64,000 nucleotides of DNA from Cyclobacteriaceae bacterium (GTDB lineage Bacteria; Bacteroidota; Bacteroidia; Cytophagales; Cyclobacteriaceae), in assembly GCA_028285445.1 (NCBI GenBank), contig JANQPQ010000036.1:40219-104218 (forward strand), read 5' to 3'. Below the pieces are notes generated by a model that ran no database searches, was not told where the DNA came from, and saw only the letters and a program-made list of their open reading frames with translations. Every line of letters begins with the position of its first letter. The first letter of the stretch is position 1. The translations under genes were made by a program, and so were the position numbers. Of this stretch, positions 1 through 9,465 are shown in pieces.

Positions 1-2
1 AA

Positions 3-2669
3 CGTAATGCTACCGGGGTGGAGCATGAGGAGCTTTTGGCCAAGTACAGGAAGTTAAAAGCTATTGCCAGTCGCCAGGAAGAGGAAATAAAGAACATTAG
101 AGTCCTTCTCGATCATACCACAGAGTCTTTTTGCCTATTGGATAGCAACTACACTGTAATCTCTTTTAACCAAACCCACAATAAGGTGATGGAAGATGGA
201 GTAGGAATGACTCTTCAAGCGGGAGCCAACTATCTTGATTATGTACTCCCATCTGAGCAAGATCATTTTCGCAGCCTTTTCGAGCAAGCTCTGGCCGGAG
301 AAACAGTCACCGGATTAAAGAAAATCGATGTTGGTCCAGGGCAATCGGTACAGTTCGAATATACCTTCACACCAGTTTTAGATGAAGACAGTAATGAGAC
401 AAGGGTTAGCTTTCGTGCTCGCGATATTACGGCCGAGGAAATGTCGAAGCAATCTCTGGCTGATGAAGTTAAATGGACGGACCTGATTCTTGACATAACG
501 GATGTTGGCATCTGTGTTACTGACGTACAGGGAAATTTTGTTAAAATAAACAAGACCTATTGCGATATCTATGGCTACACGGAAGATGAACTTGTTGGGC
601 AGCATTTTACCAAAGTAGTAGAGCCACAGCTACGTAAGACCTTCATAGAACTATACAATCAAAACTTAGAGGTTTCTGAAACTTGTGAACATGGAGAGCT
701 GAAGGGATTGAGAAAGGATGGAAGCCTGATTGAGATAAAAGCTGCTGGCAGAGCCTTTAAGTTTGACGATGGTAACACTTTTAAGATCACTACCGTTGCC
801 GACGTTACCGCCACTAAAGAAACAGAAAATCTAGTTTTAGAGAGCGAGGAGAAATTTAGAAAAATATTTGAGGATGGGCCTTTGGCCATGGCCATTGTCG
901 ATTTGGATGGTCGCTATCAAACTGTTAACTCCAAAATGTGTGAATTGGTGGGTTACAGTGAAGAAGAATTGCTTCAATACGGAATAGCAGACATCACTCA
1001 TCCTGAAGATTTACAAAAGGATCAATACGAATCCGAGCGGGTATTCCGGGGCGAAATACCACTCTTTCAATTAGAGAAAAGATTTATCCGCAAAGATGGA
1101 GTAATTGTTCATGGCAAACTTACTGCCACGGTGATCAGGGATGATGAGGGTAGTCCTATATACGGCCTGGGAATGATAGAAGACATTACTGAGCAGAAGA
1201 TAACCTCCCAGAAATTACAGGAAAGTGAGCAATGGTTCAAAGCTATTTTTGACAACAGCCGAGATGGTATTCTAATAGAAGAAGAAGAGAAGATCATTTT
1301 TGTGAACGACGCCCTGGTAAGGCTTTATGGATATGAAAGTGCTGATGAGTTGTTAGGGCAGCATTTATCCACTATTCAAGCAGACGAAAGCAATGAGAAG
1401 CTACTGGGCTACGGCAAGCAGCGTAAGGAAGGCGAGGAAGTGCCGGACCTCTACGAAGCACGTGGTAGGCGCAGCGACGGGTCAATATTTGATGTAGAGG
1501 TTTCAGCGTCTCTATTTCAAATAAATAACAGTAAGTACATAATATCCATCGAGCGGGATATCACTGATAGGAAGTCGACAGAGGAGCGCTTGATAGAGAG
1601 CCAGGAGTGGCTTCAAACCGCTTTTAATGCATCTCGTGATGGGGTTTTAGTCGAAAAGGACGAGAAGATCTTTTTTGTTAATAATGCCCTGGTACAGTTG
1701 TTTGGCTACGATTCTCAAGACCAGCTAATTGGCAATACACTGGAAATGCTAACAACCCAGGATTTCGGTAAGAAGGCAATGGAATTTGGCAGAAGAAGAT
1801 TGTTGGGCGAGAACGTTCCAGCATTTTATGAGTTCATTGGACGCAAAAAGGATGGATCCACTTTCGACCTGGAAATATCTGTTAGCGTTTTCAAAACCAA
1901 AGATGAGACATTCATCATTAGCTCACTGCGGGATGTTACCGAACGTAAGACCGCAGAACGTAGCCTAACTGAAAAGAATGAAGAGTTATCAAAGATCAAT
2001 AGCGAGCTAGATAGCTTCGTATACAGCACCTCCCACGATTTGAGAGCTCCCCTGGTGTCAATACTAGGACTTATTAACCTGGTGAAAGTTGAAACAAAGG
2101 AAGCCGAAAGATCACTTTACTACGAGCTTATGGAAAAGAGTATCAAAAAGCTCGATTCTTTTGTAAAAGACATAATTGACTACTCTCGTAATTCAAGGCT
2201 CGACAATCAAATCGATGAGATAGAATTTGACCTTTTACTGCAAGAATGTTTTGAAGAGCTGCAATATATCAAAGGCGCGGCTGACATCTCAAAGCAAACA
2301 AAGGTGAGGGAAAAGGTAGGATTCCATACCGACCGCAACAGGCTAAAAATGATACTGAGCAATATCATTTCTAATGCTATTCGCTATAGTGACCCTGACA
2401 AGAAAGAGCAGTATCTCAAGATTAACATTAGCAGCGACCGCAGCGAAGCCAAGATCGTAATAACTGATAATGGTATAGGTATCGACAAAGAATATCTGCC
2501 CAAAATCTTCGAAATGTTCTATCGGGCCTCCGAAACCAATGTTGGGTCAGGGCTTGGCCTATACATCGTAAAAGAAGGCGTTAACAAACTAAACGGTACA
2601 ATTAAGGCGAAGTCCACCCTGGGCAAAGGAACCACCTTTGAGATTAGAATCCCCAACCTGAGCAGGTAA
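3..2669 (+). CDS. Multi-PAS sensor histidine kinase (5' end probably outside window)
   Basis: Soluble sensor kinase with no membrane segment. A short coiled coil is followed by about five PAS domains and then a HisKA/HATPase core. The phospho-accepting His is in STSHDLRAPL (His about 673 counting from the GTG at 18). The ATP-binding boxes are NIISNAIRYSD, DNGIGID and GSGLGLYIVKE. PAS 4 (about 402-526) and PAS 5 (about 527-651) are near copies of each other. No receiver domain and no adjacent response regulator are seen, so its partner is unknown. The frame is open to the left edge and the only nearby start is a GTG at 18, so the true start probably lies upstream. Confidence 0.93.
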   Translation, partial: RNATGVEHEELLAKYRKLKAIASRQEEEIKNIRVLLDHTTESFCLLDSNYTVISFNQTHNKVMEDGVGMTLQAGANYLDYVLPSEQDHFRSLFEQALAGETVTGLKKIDVGPGQSVQFEYTFTPVLDEDSNETRVSFRARDITAEEMSKQSLADEVKWTDLILDITDVGICVTDVQGNFVKINKTYCDIYGYTEDELVGQHFTKVVEPQLRKTFIELYNQNLEVSETCEHGELKGLRKDGSLIEIKAAGRAFKFDDGNTFKITTVADVTATKETENLVLESEEKFRKIFEDGPLAMAIVDLDGRYQTVNSKMCELVGYSEEELLQYGIADITHPEDLQKDQYESERVFRGEIPLFQLEKRFIRKDGVIVHGKLTATVIRDDEGSPIYGLGMIEDITEQKITSQKLQESEQWFKAIFDNSRDGILIEEEEKIIFVNDALVRLYGYESADELLGQHLSTIQADESNEKLLGYGKQRKEGEEVPDLYEARGRRSDGSIFDVEVSASLFQINNSKYIISIERDITDRKSTEERLIESQEWLQTAFNASRDGVLVEKDEKIFFVNNALVQLFGYDSQDQLIGNTLEMLTTQDFGKKAMEFGRRRLLGENVPAFYEFIGRKKDGSTFDLEISVSVFKTKDETFIISSLRDVTERKTAERSLTEKNEELSKINSELDSFVYSTSHDLRAPLVSILGLINLVKVETKEAERSLYYELMEKSIKKLDSFVKDIIDYSRNSRLDNQIDEIEFDLLLQECFEELQYIKGAADISKQTKVREKVGFHTDRNRLKMILSNIISNAIRYSDPDKKEQYLKINISSDRSEAKIVITDNGIGIDKEYLPKIFEMFYRASETNVGSGLGLYIVKEGVNKLNGTIKAKSTLGKGTTFEIRIPNLSR

Positions 2670-2676
2670 AAACTCG

Positions 2677-2684
2677 TACATTTG
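2677..2684 (+). promoter_or_regulatory. Bacteroidota-type -7 element for the GIN-domain gene
   Basis: TACATTTG matches TAnnTTTG and lies 50 nt before the ATG at 2735. A possible GTG start at 2684 overlaps this element, which argues for the downstream ATG. No convincing -33 TTG is seen at the right spacing. Confidence 0.45.
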
Positions 2685-2734
2685 TGCAACCTGATGGTGC
2701 CGCGAGCAGTCTATATTCTAAACTCCTAAACAAG

Positions 2735-3442
2735 ATGAACTCAATAACAACCCGCCTACTTTTAGCCCTTTTCTTTATTTCTGCAACATTTGCAGTTTCT
2801 CTAGCTCAGCGTAAAGAATCCCGTAATGTTGAGGACTTTGACGCCATTTCAGTTCGGACCAATGCTAACGTTTACCTGCGCCAGGGTGGAAGTTATAGTT
2901 TAGACATTGAGGGGGACAGAGACGACATTGAAGAAGTAGAAACCCGGGTGAGAATGGGGAAGCTTATCATTGATGACCGCCGAGCTAGTAGCTGGTTTGG
3001 GTGGAACCGCCGGGGACGGGTTGATATTTATATCACCGTAAAAGACCTGCAGGAAATCCGCGTTAGTAGCTCAGGAAGAGTTATGACTGAAAGCCAGTTT
3101 CGCATGGATGACCTGGAGTTAGGTGTTAGCGGGTCAGGCAGCATAGAAATAGATGCCAATGCCAAGGATATCGACATCGGTATCTCAGGGTCAGGAAGAA
3201 TTACTTTGGAAGGCACCAGCGGAGATAACCGGCTTAGCATCAGTGGCTCAGGTAAACTAGCAGCGGCTGATATGGAATCCGAATCTTATGATATCAGCAT
3301 CAGTGGATCTGGCAGTTGCAGAATTTATGCTAACAAGAGAATTGACGCCGACATTAGTGGCAGTGGATCTGTCTATTATCGGGGTAACCCAGATAAGGTA
3401 AGATCAGACGTCTCCGGCAGCGGCCGTTTGCGACGACTCTGA
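2735..3442 (+). CDS. Secreted GIN-domain (DUF2807) protein
   Basis: Begins with a signal peptide (MNSITTRLLLALFF through SLAQ) and continues as a repetitive beta structure with recurrent SGSGS/SGSGR turns. This is typical of the GIN/DUF2807 'putative auto-transporter adhesin head' family, which forms a right-handed beta-helix. Its molecular role is unknown; cell-surface or periplasmic location is inferred. The ATG at 2735 is chosen because it places the signal peptide at the N terminus. A GTG at 2684 would add 17 polar residues and overlaps a promoter element. The 3' end overlaps the convergent MFS gene by 39 nt. Confidence 0.85.
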   Translation: MNSITTRLLLALFFISATFAVSLAQRKESRNVEDFDAISVRTNANVYLRQGGSYSLDIEGDRDDIEEVETRVRMGKLIIDDRRASSWFGWNRRGRVDIYITVKDLQEIRVSSSGRVMTESQFRMDDLELGVSGSGSIEIDANAKDIDIGISGSGRITLEGTSGDNRLSISGSGKLAAADMESESYDISISGSGSCRIYANKRIDADISGSGSVYYRGNPDKVRSDVSGSGRLRRL

Positions 3443-4618
3443 TTTTGAAGTTGGCACTTTCTTCCAAAGCCCAGTTACCAGATAAACGAAAGCCAAAAGG
3501 CATATAACACCTCCTGTAAGGAAAGTAGGGAAAAACATCTCCGGATCGTTTTGGTACATTCTACCGGCCAGTAAACTGCCGCAAAAAATCCCTATTTCCA
3601 AAGCGATAAAGACAGTTGCCATCGCCCTGCCTCGGGTATGTTCAAAACTCAAGTCTATTGCCCAGGCGAAGATGGTTGGCGAATTCATTCCCACACCTAC
3701 CCCAAAAACTATGGCAGCAACAGCGAAGCTAAGAAATGACGCTGAGTAGGCTAATAGTACCATTGAAACCGCAATAGTGGTGGTTGACAATAGAAGCACC
3801 GTAACCCGGCCAAACTTATCTGATGCTTTTCCGGCGAAGATTCTGATGACCAATGAAGCCAGGGTAAATATGAAAAAGAAAATTCCCCTATCATTAATAC
3901 CTAAATAACCACTGTAATCAGGGATAATGGTGAGTATGATTCCAAACGGCACCACCGCTATCACCATTACTATTGCCGGAGCAAGAACAGCAGGCTCAAA
4001 GGCTTCCCTCACATTTGGTTTAAGCAAGTTTATTTTGAATGGTTTTGGCTCAGGGAGAGATTCCTTCATCCAAACAACTACTAATCCGGAGAGAGCTCCT
4101 ACTGCCCCGGAAATGTAGAAAAGTGTTTCCATCGAAAACCAATCCACGATTCTGGTGCTTAGAGCCGGCCCAGCAGCCATACCTAAACTGAGAAATACAC
4201 CAAGAATACCAATAGCTTCTCCCCTCCTGTGGGCTGGAATTATATCGGCAATATACGCTGCAGTACCCGTTGGTTTAAATCCCGTAGAAAGTCCATGAAA
4301 TAGCCGCAGCAACAAAAACAAGTATATGGTATTGACCAGAGGATAGGCGATGCCGGCAATAAGACAAATAATCGCGCCAAAAATCATTACTGGCAAACGA
4401 CCCACCGTATCTGCTAACTTTCCGCTGATTAGCCGAGACAAGCCAGCTGTTACCGTGAAGAGAGAAATGTGCCAACCAATAAATCTCTCCCCACCCATCT
4501 CTGCCATGTAGTTTGGCAGCTCTGGTATAATCATATTGAAACTGGCGAAAAACAGGAAAGAACTGGTACAGAGTAACCAGAATTGAAAGGTGAAAACTTT
4601 TTCCTTCTTATTAGCCAC
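3404..4618 (-). CDS. MFS transporter
   Basis: About twelve hydrophobic segments with the loop-2 signature (SGKLADTVGRLPVM) and its second-half counterpart (GKASDKFGRVTVL), so a major facilitator of the drug/sugar efflux type. The 404-residue length is normal. The substrate cannot be read from the sequence. The C-terminal tail (KSESSQTAAAGDV) is short and polar. Its last 39 nt overlap the 3' end of the GIN-domain gene on the other strand. It is transcribed away from the unknown secreted gene at 4724. Confidence 0.9.
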   Translation of the reverse strand: MANKKEKVFTFQFWLLCTSSFLFFASFNMIIPELPNYMAEMGGERFIGWHISLFTVTAGLSRLISGKLADTVGRLPVMIFGAIICLIAGIAYPLVNTIYLFLLLRLFHGLSTGFKPTGTAAYIADIIPAHRRGEAIGILGVFLSLGMAAGPALSTRIVDWFSMETLFYISGAVGALSGLVVVWMKESLPEPKPFKINLLKPNVREAFEPAVLAPAIVMVIAVVPFGIILTIIPDYSGYLGINDRGIFFFIFTLASLVIRIFAGKASDKFGRVTVLLLSTTTIAVSMVLLAYSASFLSFAVAAIVFGVGVGMNSPTIFAWAIDLSFEHTRGRAMATVFIALEIGIFCGSLLAGRMYQNDPEMFFPTFLTGGVICLLAFVYLVTGLWKKVPTSKSESSQTAAAGDV

Positions 4619-4723
4619 TTGATATTCTCTAGCTGCAAGTATAAGCTAATTTTGCCCGTATGTATTGAGGCGCTCAATTATTAACCCAAATAGCCAGTTG
4701 TCGTATTATATTCTAACTAAACA

Positions 4724-5728
4724 TTGTCCACTTTGCCCAATTACATAATAAAGCTTTCTCTGTTTCTTATCTTACTAACGCCGCTAGAGTTGTTCACGCT
4801 TAAAGCTCAATCTCTGGCTGAGCATGAAGTTGATGAATATTCTTTTGGTAAAGGAAAGCAGAAACCAGACCTGAAGCTTTCTAGCTACATTCCCAGTGAA
4901 GATCCTGACCTCTGGCATTCCGGAAGTATAACCCTGGTAGATGGTCGAACCCTGCAAGATGTACAGCTGCGCTATAATTTCGATGTTGACTTAGTTGAGA
5001 TCAGGGACAACAACGGCTTCTTAAAACTGCAGAGTGGTAAAATAGCCGGGTTTAGCGTAGGAGGAGGTTCCTCCTTTCGCAATGGATTTGAATTAATTGA
5101 GTCATCTGCGGCCTCTAAGAAAGAGGATAATACAATAACCTATGGTTTCGGCATTACTGGCAAAAGTAGTATCAAGCAGGTAGTACCGATGATGCAAAAA
5201 GTTTATGGCATCTCATACGTGAGGGTGTTCTCCTTTGATCTGAAGCAAAAGAAAGACAAGATAAAAGGCCGGTTGATATTTGGTGCTAAGGGCGAAAGTG
5301 AAGCTTTTCAACTAAGACGCACATTGCAAAGAGAGAGCTTTATTACCGAGGTGAAAATTCTTGAGAGCTTCGAAATCGATGATTCGCAAGAAGACTCAAA
5401 TGACCAGGTAGAATACGACAAAGAATCATTTTTTGAGATACTGGTGCCGGGGCAGTTTAGCTTGTTGAAACACATGACAATGCAAAAGAAGACCATTGTA
5501 GATGCGCTTACACTTCAACAGTCGTTAACGGAAATGCCGGTCCCCACTTATTTCATTGCAACCGCCAATAATGAAATCTTTGCAATCAAGAAAAGTAAAA
5601 AGGCTATAGAGCTGCAACTTGAAACGAGTGAAGCCAGCGCCGGGCAGCTCAATAGAATAAAAGCTTACAAAGGGTCAGTAAAAAAAGAAAAGGGCCTTAT
5701 CGACTTATTTAACGTCATCAATCAATGA
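4724..5728 (+). CDS. Secreted protein of unknown function
   Basis: I do not recognise a family. The N terminus (NYIIKLSLFLILLTPLELFTLKAQ) is a signal peptide. The rest is soluble, charged and predicted beta-rich in its first half (GSITLVDGRTLQDVQLRYN), with an acidic stretch (DDSQEDSNDQ) near residue 225. No ATG is available near the start: TTG at 4724 or 4733 must be used. A TAATTTTG motif at 4647-4654 could be its promoter, with a leader of about 65 nt. It overlaps the next gene by 4 nt (ATGA), so the two are probably co-translated. Confidence 0.75.
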   Translation: MSTLPNYIIKLSLFLILLTPLELFTLKAQSLAEHEVDEYSFGKGKQKPDLKLSSYIPSEDPDLWHSGSITLVDGRTLQDVQLRYNFDVDLVEIRDNNGFLKLQSGKIAGFSVGGGSSFRNGFELIESSAASKKEDNTITYGFGITGKSSIKQVVPMMQKVYGISYVRVFSFDLKQKKDKIKGRLIFGAKGESEAFQLRRTLQRESFITEVKILESFEIDDSQEDSNDQVEYDKESFFEILVPGQFSLLKHMTMQKKTIVDALTLQQSLTEMPVPTYFIATANNEIFAIKKSKKAIELQLETSEASAGQLNRIKAYKGSVKKEKGLIDLFNVINQ

Positions 5729-6132
5729 TAAAACAGTTACTTATAGTTCTGCTAATTTCTCTTCCCTTTGCAGGTATGGCCTGGCAAGGAACTGGTGACA
5801 TCTATAAGCTATCGATTAAGATTGGTATTGACGATGACAGCCAGGAAACCTGGAATAAGGTTATTGATAAGCTATCATCGGAATACAAAGGTGAAATTAC
5901 CGAAATGACGGTGAAGTCTAAGGGATCCTCGTGGACTGCACGATTGACCTCTACTACCACAAATGTGAAGAACCTTCACCAGATAATTAATTTCCTGGAG
6001 GAAGAGGATGGCGTAACCAGAATTAACCTAAAGATGACCCTACCGATAGATGCAGCAGACAAACTCTATGACTTTGACACGGTTAAGGCCTTTCGAGAGC
6101 TTGCTTCGAAATATGAATTAGTAGCGAAATAG
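5725..6132 (+). CDS. Small secreted protein of unknown function
   Basis: 135 residues with a clear signal peptide (MIKQLLIVLLISLPFAGMA). The mature part, about 115 residues, alternates beta and helix and has no cysteines. No family is recognised. Its ATG overlaps the stop of the preceding secreted gene by 4 nt, suggesting the two products act together in the periplasm or outer membrane. It ends 1 nt before the stop codon of the convergent BNR-repeat gene. Confidence 0.75.
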   Translation: MIKQLLIVLLISLPFAGMAWQGTGDIYKLSIKIGIDDDSQETWNKVIDKLSSEYKGEITEMTVKSKGSSWTARLTSTTTNVKNLHQIINFLEEEDGVTRINLKMTLPIDAADKLYDFDTVKAFRELASKYELVAK

Positions 6133-6133
6133 G

Positions 6134-8965
6134 CTAGCGACCTTTCTTAATTTCAAAATCCACCGTATGTGAACCGGCTGCTCCCTTCAATGTGATTTTG
6201 TACTTGCCCGCTTGCACATATTTCTTTTCGCCATTTACTTCACGGCCTCTCTTGTCGTATTGAGATGATTTAAGATCCCACTTGACTTGGTTGAAGCCTT
6301 TCATACTTGAAGTCGTGAATTTCGTAACCAAATCACCTTTGTCGGTCTTTACTTCCATCTCTATTGATCCGGGAGCACTTGAGTAATACATCACTTCCAC
6401 TTTTGGTTCATTTGGCTTCAGGTATCCGAACCTACTTTTTCCCCAATTAGAAGAATGCCTTATACTGGCAGGGGCAAAAGCTACCAAGCCGCTATTCACT
6501 TTGGAGGCAATCTCATGCAAAGGTTTTACATCCAGCACATAAATACTTCTACCATGTGTTCCTACTACTAGTTCCAATTCTCTCGGATGCACAATCATGT
6601 CGTAAGACGCCGCATTAGGTATTTGATTAAGTAAGTGCCAGTTTTGTCCGCCATTGAAGCTCACGAAGCTGCCAATATCCAGACCGGAATACAGCATATT
6701 GGGGTCTTTGGGGTCCTGAATAACTACATTCGCAACTGACTCAGGCAAGTCCCCCTTAATATCTGTCCAGGTCTTTCCGTAATCATCGCTTCTATAAATG
6801 TGCGTTTTGAATTCGTCATTACGATATCCATTTAATGAAACGAAGACAGTTCCTTCGCTGTGAGGAGATGCGAACACCTTACTTACCCAACGGCCCTGGG
6901 GTAGTGAATTTGAAACCAATTCCCAACTCCCGCCAGCATTGTGAGAAACGTGCAAATTGCCATCATCAGTTCCTACATAAATGAGCCCAAATTTTAATGG
7001 CGACTCTGCCACCACGGTAATGGTTGAAAATGGCACATTGCCTTGCGGACTGAGATTAGTAGTAAGATCGGGACTAATAGCAGACCAGGTCTCTCCCTGG
7101 TCCATACTGCGATATAGTCGCTGCGATCCGAAATAGACAATATCGGCATTGTGCGGGCTCAAAACCACTGGTGTACACCAATTAAACCGCAACCGGTCAT
7201 CGCCGATATCATGGCGCGGAGTGATGCGCTTCCTTTGTCCTGTTTCCAGGTTCAGTCTCCAATAATTACCAAACTGAAAGCCGGTATAAACTATATCACT
7301 ATTGCGAGGGTCTGGCGCCACATACATGCCATCACCACCAAAAATGCGGTCCCATTTCTTGGTACGGTTAGGTATAGATCTTGATGAACCCTTTAAAACG
7401 CCATTATCCTGCAGGCCTCCGTAAACATTATATGGCTTCTCCATGTCAACGTTAACGGTATAGAATTGACCCGCAGAAACATTATTGATATGCAGCCAGG
7501 TAGCTCCTTCATCGTAACTTTGGTAAAGGCCGCCATCATTGCCTAGTAATATATGTTTGGGATCACTGGGATTGATCCAAAGCGCCTGGTGATCTACATG
7601 CACATTGCCCAGTGTATCCAGGCGGTGGAAATTCTTACCCCCATCAACAGACTTTAACAAGGGCACACCAAAAATGTAAATCTTGTCTTCATCCTGTGGG
7701 TCTACTCTTATCTCACCGAAATAATACCCGTAGGTAAAGTAAACTCCATCAAGTTTATGCTCCGTAACATTCTCCCAGGTTTGGCCGCTATCATTAGAGC
7801 GATACACCTGGGCACCTGTTATAGTTGTATTGAACAAAGCGGCATTAGCATCACCAAAGTAATTGGCAAGGGCCTCAGGCTGATACTTGCCCGCCCTTAT
7901 TTCGTCTTTGACCATTTTGGAGTTGTACTTCTGCGGATAACCGTTGTCTTTCAGAAAATCACCTAATTTCTTGTTGTCCAAAGCCAGAAAGGTTTGCGAG
8001 GTCATGTCAAGAAAATCCTGGCGTTTGAACTTACCATCATCTTCTTGCTCTCTCTCTTCCTTTGTTTCTTCTTGATTATCCAAAAGAGCGTAAAGTACAT
8101 TCGGCTGGGATTGACTAACGCTCAAACCTATACGGCCAACAAAATTGTCACTGGCAAATCCAGAGGTCGACTTTTGCCAGGTATTTCCCCCATCTTCTGA
8201 TTTATATATTGCCGACTCCGCACCGTTGCCTTTGAAATTCCAGGCTTTTCTGGTTCTTTCCCAGCTTGCAGCCCACAACCTGTCAGGATTGGAAGGGTCA
8301 ATTACCAGATCTACAATTCCAGTGCTGTCACTTACAAAAAGTGTTTTATTCCAGGTAGCTCCGCCATCAGTTGATTTATAAACCCCTCTGTCGTCATTAT
8401 GAGTGTAAAGGGCTCCTAGCGATGCCACCCACACAATGTCAGGGTTAGTAGGATGAACCACCACTCGCGATATGTGCTGTGTATTTTCCAAACCCAAGTG
8501 AGACCAGGTTGTTCCCCCATCAGTAGTTTTGTAAACTCCTGAGCCTGCATAGCTCGAGCGGCTGCTATTTTTCTCACCTGTTCCCACATAAAGAATATTT
8601 ACATTCGATTGAGAAAGTCCGAGATCACCCACACCTATTGCCCCCTGGTGATCAAATATTGGCGTGAATGTGTTGCCATTGTTGACAGTTTTAAAAACAC
8701 CTCCAGATGCATAGGCAACATAGAATTCCTTTACGTCATTAGCATTAACCTCAATGTCAGATATTCGTCCTCCCTGGACCACCGGACCAATACTACGCGC
8801 AGGATAGTTCTTTAGAATTGATTGCTCCTGGTGCGCTTTCCAATTGGCTATGGTTCTCTTTATGTCTTCAGCACTTGAAGGCTGGGATTGCGCACGTACT
8901 AAAGAGGCACTCACAACACAACAGAGAGCGAACAAGATGCTGAATGGAGGATTTAAGTTCTTCAT
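6134..8965 (-). CDS. Secreted BNR/sortilin-like repeat protein
   Basis: 943 residues with a signal peptide (ILFALCCVVSASLVRAQ). About eleven Asp-box/BNR-type repeats are visible, for example KTTDGGTTWSHL, KSTDGGATWNKT, RSNDSGQTWENV, RSMDQGETWSAI and RSDDYGKTWTDI. These predict one or two beta-propellers of the VPS10/sortilin or photosystem-stability-factor-like type. The last 100 residues form a separate beta domain resembling a FlgD-like Ig fold (EMEVKTDKGDLV, QVKWDLKS). Homologues are often annotated as glycosyl hydrolases, but no catalytic residues are evident, so enzymatic activity is not supported here. Extracellular or periplasmic location is inferred. Confidence 0.88.
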   Translation of the reverse strand: MKNLNPPFSILFALCCVVSASLVRAQSQPSSAEDIKRTIANWKAHQEQSILKNYPARSIGPVVQGGRISDIEVNANDVKEFYVAYASGGVFKTVNNGNTFTPIFDHQGAIGVGDLGLSQSNVNILYVGTGEKNSSRSSYAGSGVYKTTDGGTTWSHLGLENTQHISRVVVHPTNPDIVWVASLGALYTHNDDRGVYKSTDGGATWNKTLFVSDSTGIVDLVIDPSNPDRLWAASWERTRKAWNFKGNGAESAIYKSEDGGNTWQKSTSGFASDNFVGRIGLSVSQSQPNVLYALLDNQEETKEEREQEDDGKFKRQDFLDMTSQTFLALDNKKLGDFLKDNGYPQKYNSKMVKDEIRAGKYQPEALANYFGDANAALFNTTITGAQVYRSNDSGQTWENVTEHKLDGVYFTYGYYFGEIRVDPQDEDKIYIFGVPLLKSVDGGKNFHRLDTLGNVHVDHQALWINPSDPKHILLGNDGGLYQSYDEGATWLHINNVSAGQFYTVNVDMEKPYNVYGGLQDNGVLKGSSRSIPNRTKKWDRIFGGDGMYVAPDPRNSDIVYTGFQFGNYWRLNLETGQRKRITPRHDIGDDRLRFNWCTPVVLSPHNADIVYFGSQRLYRSMDQGETWSAISPDLTTNLSPQGNVPFSTITVVAESPLKFGLIYVGTDDGNLHVSHNAGGSWELVSNSLPQGRWVSKVFASPHSEGTVFVSLNGYRNDEFKTHIYRSDDYGKTWTDIKGDLPESVANVVIQDPKDPNMLYSGLDIGSFVSFNGGQNWHLLNQIPNAASYDMIVHPRELELVVGTHGRSIYVLDVKPLHEIASKVNSGLVAFAPASIRHSSNWGKSRFGYLKPNEPKVEVMYYSSAPGSIEMEVKTDKGDLVTKFTTSSMKGFNQVKWDLKSSQYDKRGREVNGEKKYVQAGKYKITLKGAAGSHTVDFEIKKGR

Positions 8966-8973
8966 TGGAATAG

Positions 8974-9465
8974 TTGATTTTGGGCTTTAAAAATAAGAAA
9001 ATATCTTTAACGCCTGTGATTCACTCCAAACCCAAACCCAATACAATTTTTGCCCTTAGCACCTTTGTAGTGCTATCTTTCGTAGGAGCTGGATTTAACA
9101 TAAAAGTGATTTTAGTGGATGGGGATCCAGCGTGGTTTAACTACCTCATCGCAGCTATACTACTACCCATTGCAGTGCTGGTTATGCTCAAAGTGATGTG
9201 GAGTTTCAAGTCGGTAAATATCTCTAAAGAGAGGTTCCAAATTCGATATCCGCTGCGGTTTATTAATCGCCGCTATGGCTTAAATCAGCTGGCCTCCTGG
9301 CATGAAACAACCATTAAGACCAACAGTGGACTATTTCGTGAATTAACCATCTTATTTGAAAAAGGCTTTAAAGTGACACTTACCTTCCAGGAAAACACTG
9401 ACTATACCAAGGTCCTCTCCTACCTGCAGAAGAAGGCCTCAAAGAAGCAACAGAAAAGCGACTAA
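8974..9465 (+). CDS. Two-TM membrane protein with C-terminal PH-like domain
   Basis: Two hydrophobic segments (about residues 25-45 and 55-75) are followed by a soluble basic domain of about 90 residues that alternates strands in the manner of bacterial PH-like (bPH2) domains. That assignment is tentative. The start is uncertain: TTG at 8974 or 8980, with no early ATG. Only 8 nt would separate it from the divergent BNR gene start. Its stop overlaps the ATG of the DUF819 gene (TAATG), so the two are translationally coupled. Confidence 0.65.
   Translation: MILGFKNKKISLTPVIHSKPKPNTIFALSTFVVLSFVGAGFNIKVILVDGDPAWFNYLIAAILLPIAVLVMLKVMWSFKSVNISKERFQIRYPLRFINRRYGLNQLASWHETTIKTNSGLFRELTILFEKGFKVTLTFQENTDYTKVLSYLQKKASKKQQKSD

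Noticed and set aside
2684..2734. GTG at 2684 as start of the GIN-domain gene
   Set aside because: It overlaps a TAnnTTTG promoter element and would put 17 polar residues before a clear signal peptide.
6134..8965. Glycosyl hydrolase or sialidase call for the BNR protein
   Set aside because: Asp-box repeats alone do not show catalysis, and no sialidase active-site residues are evident.
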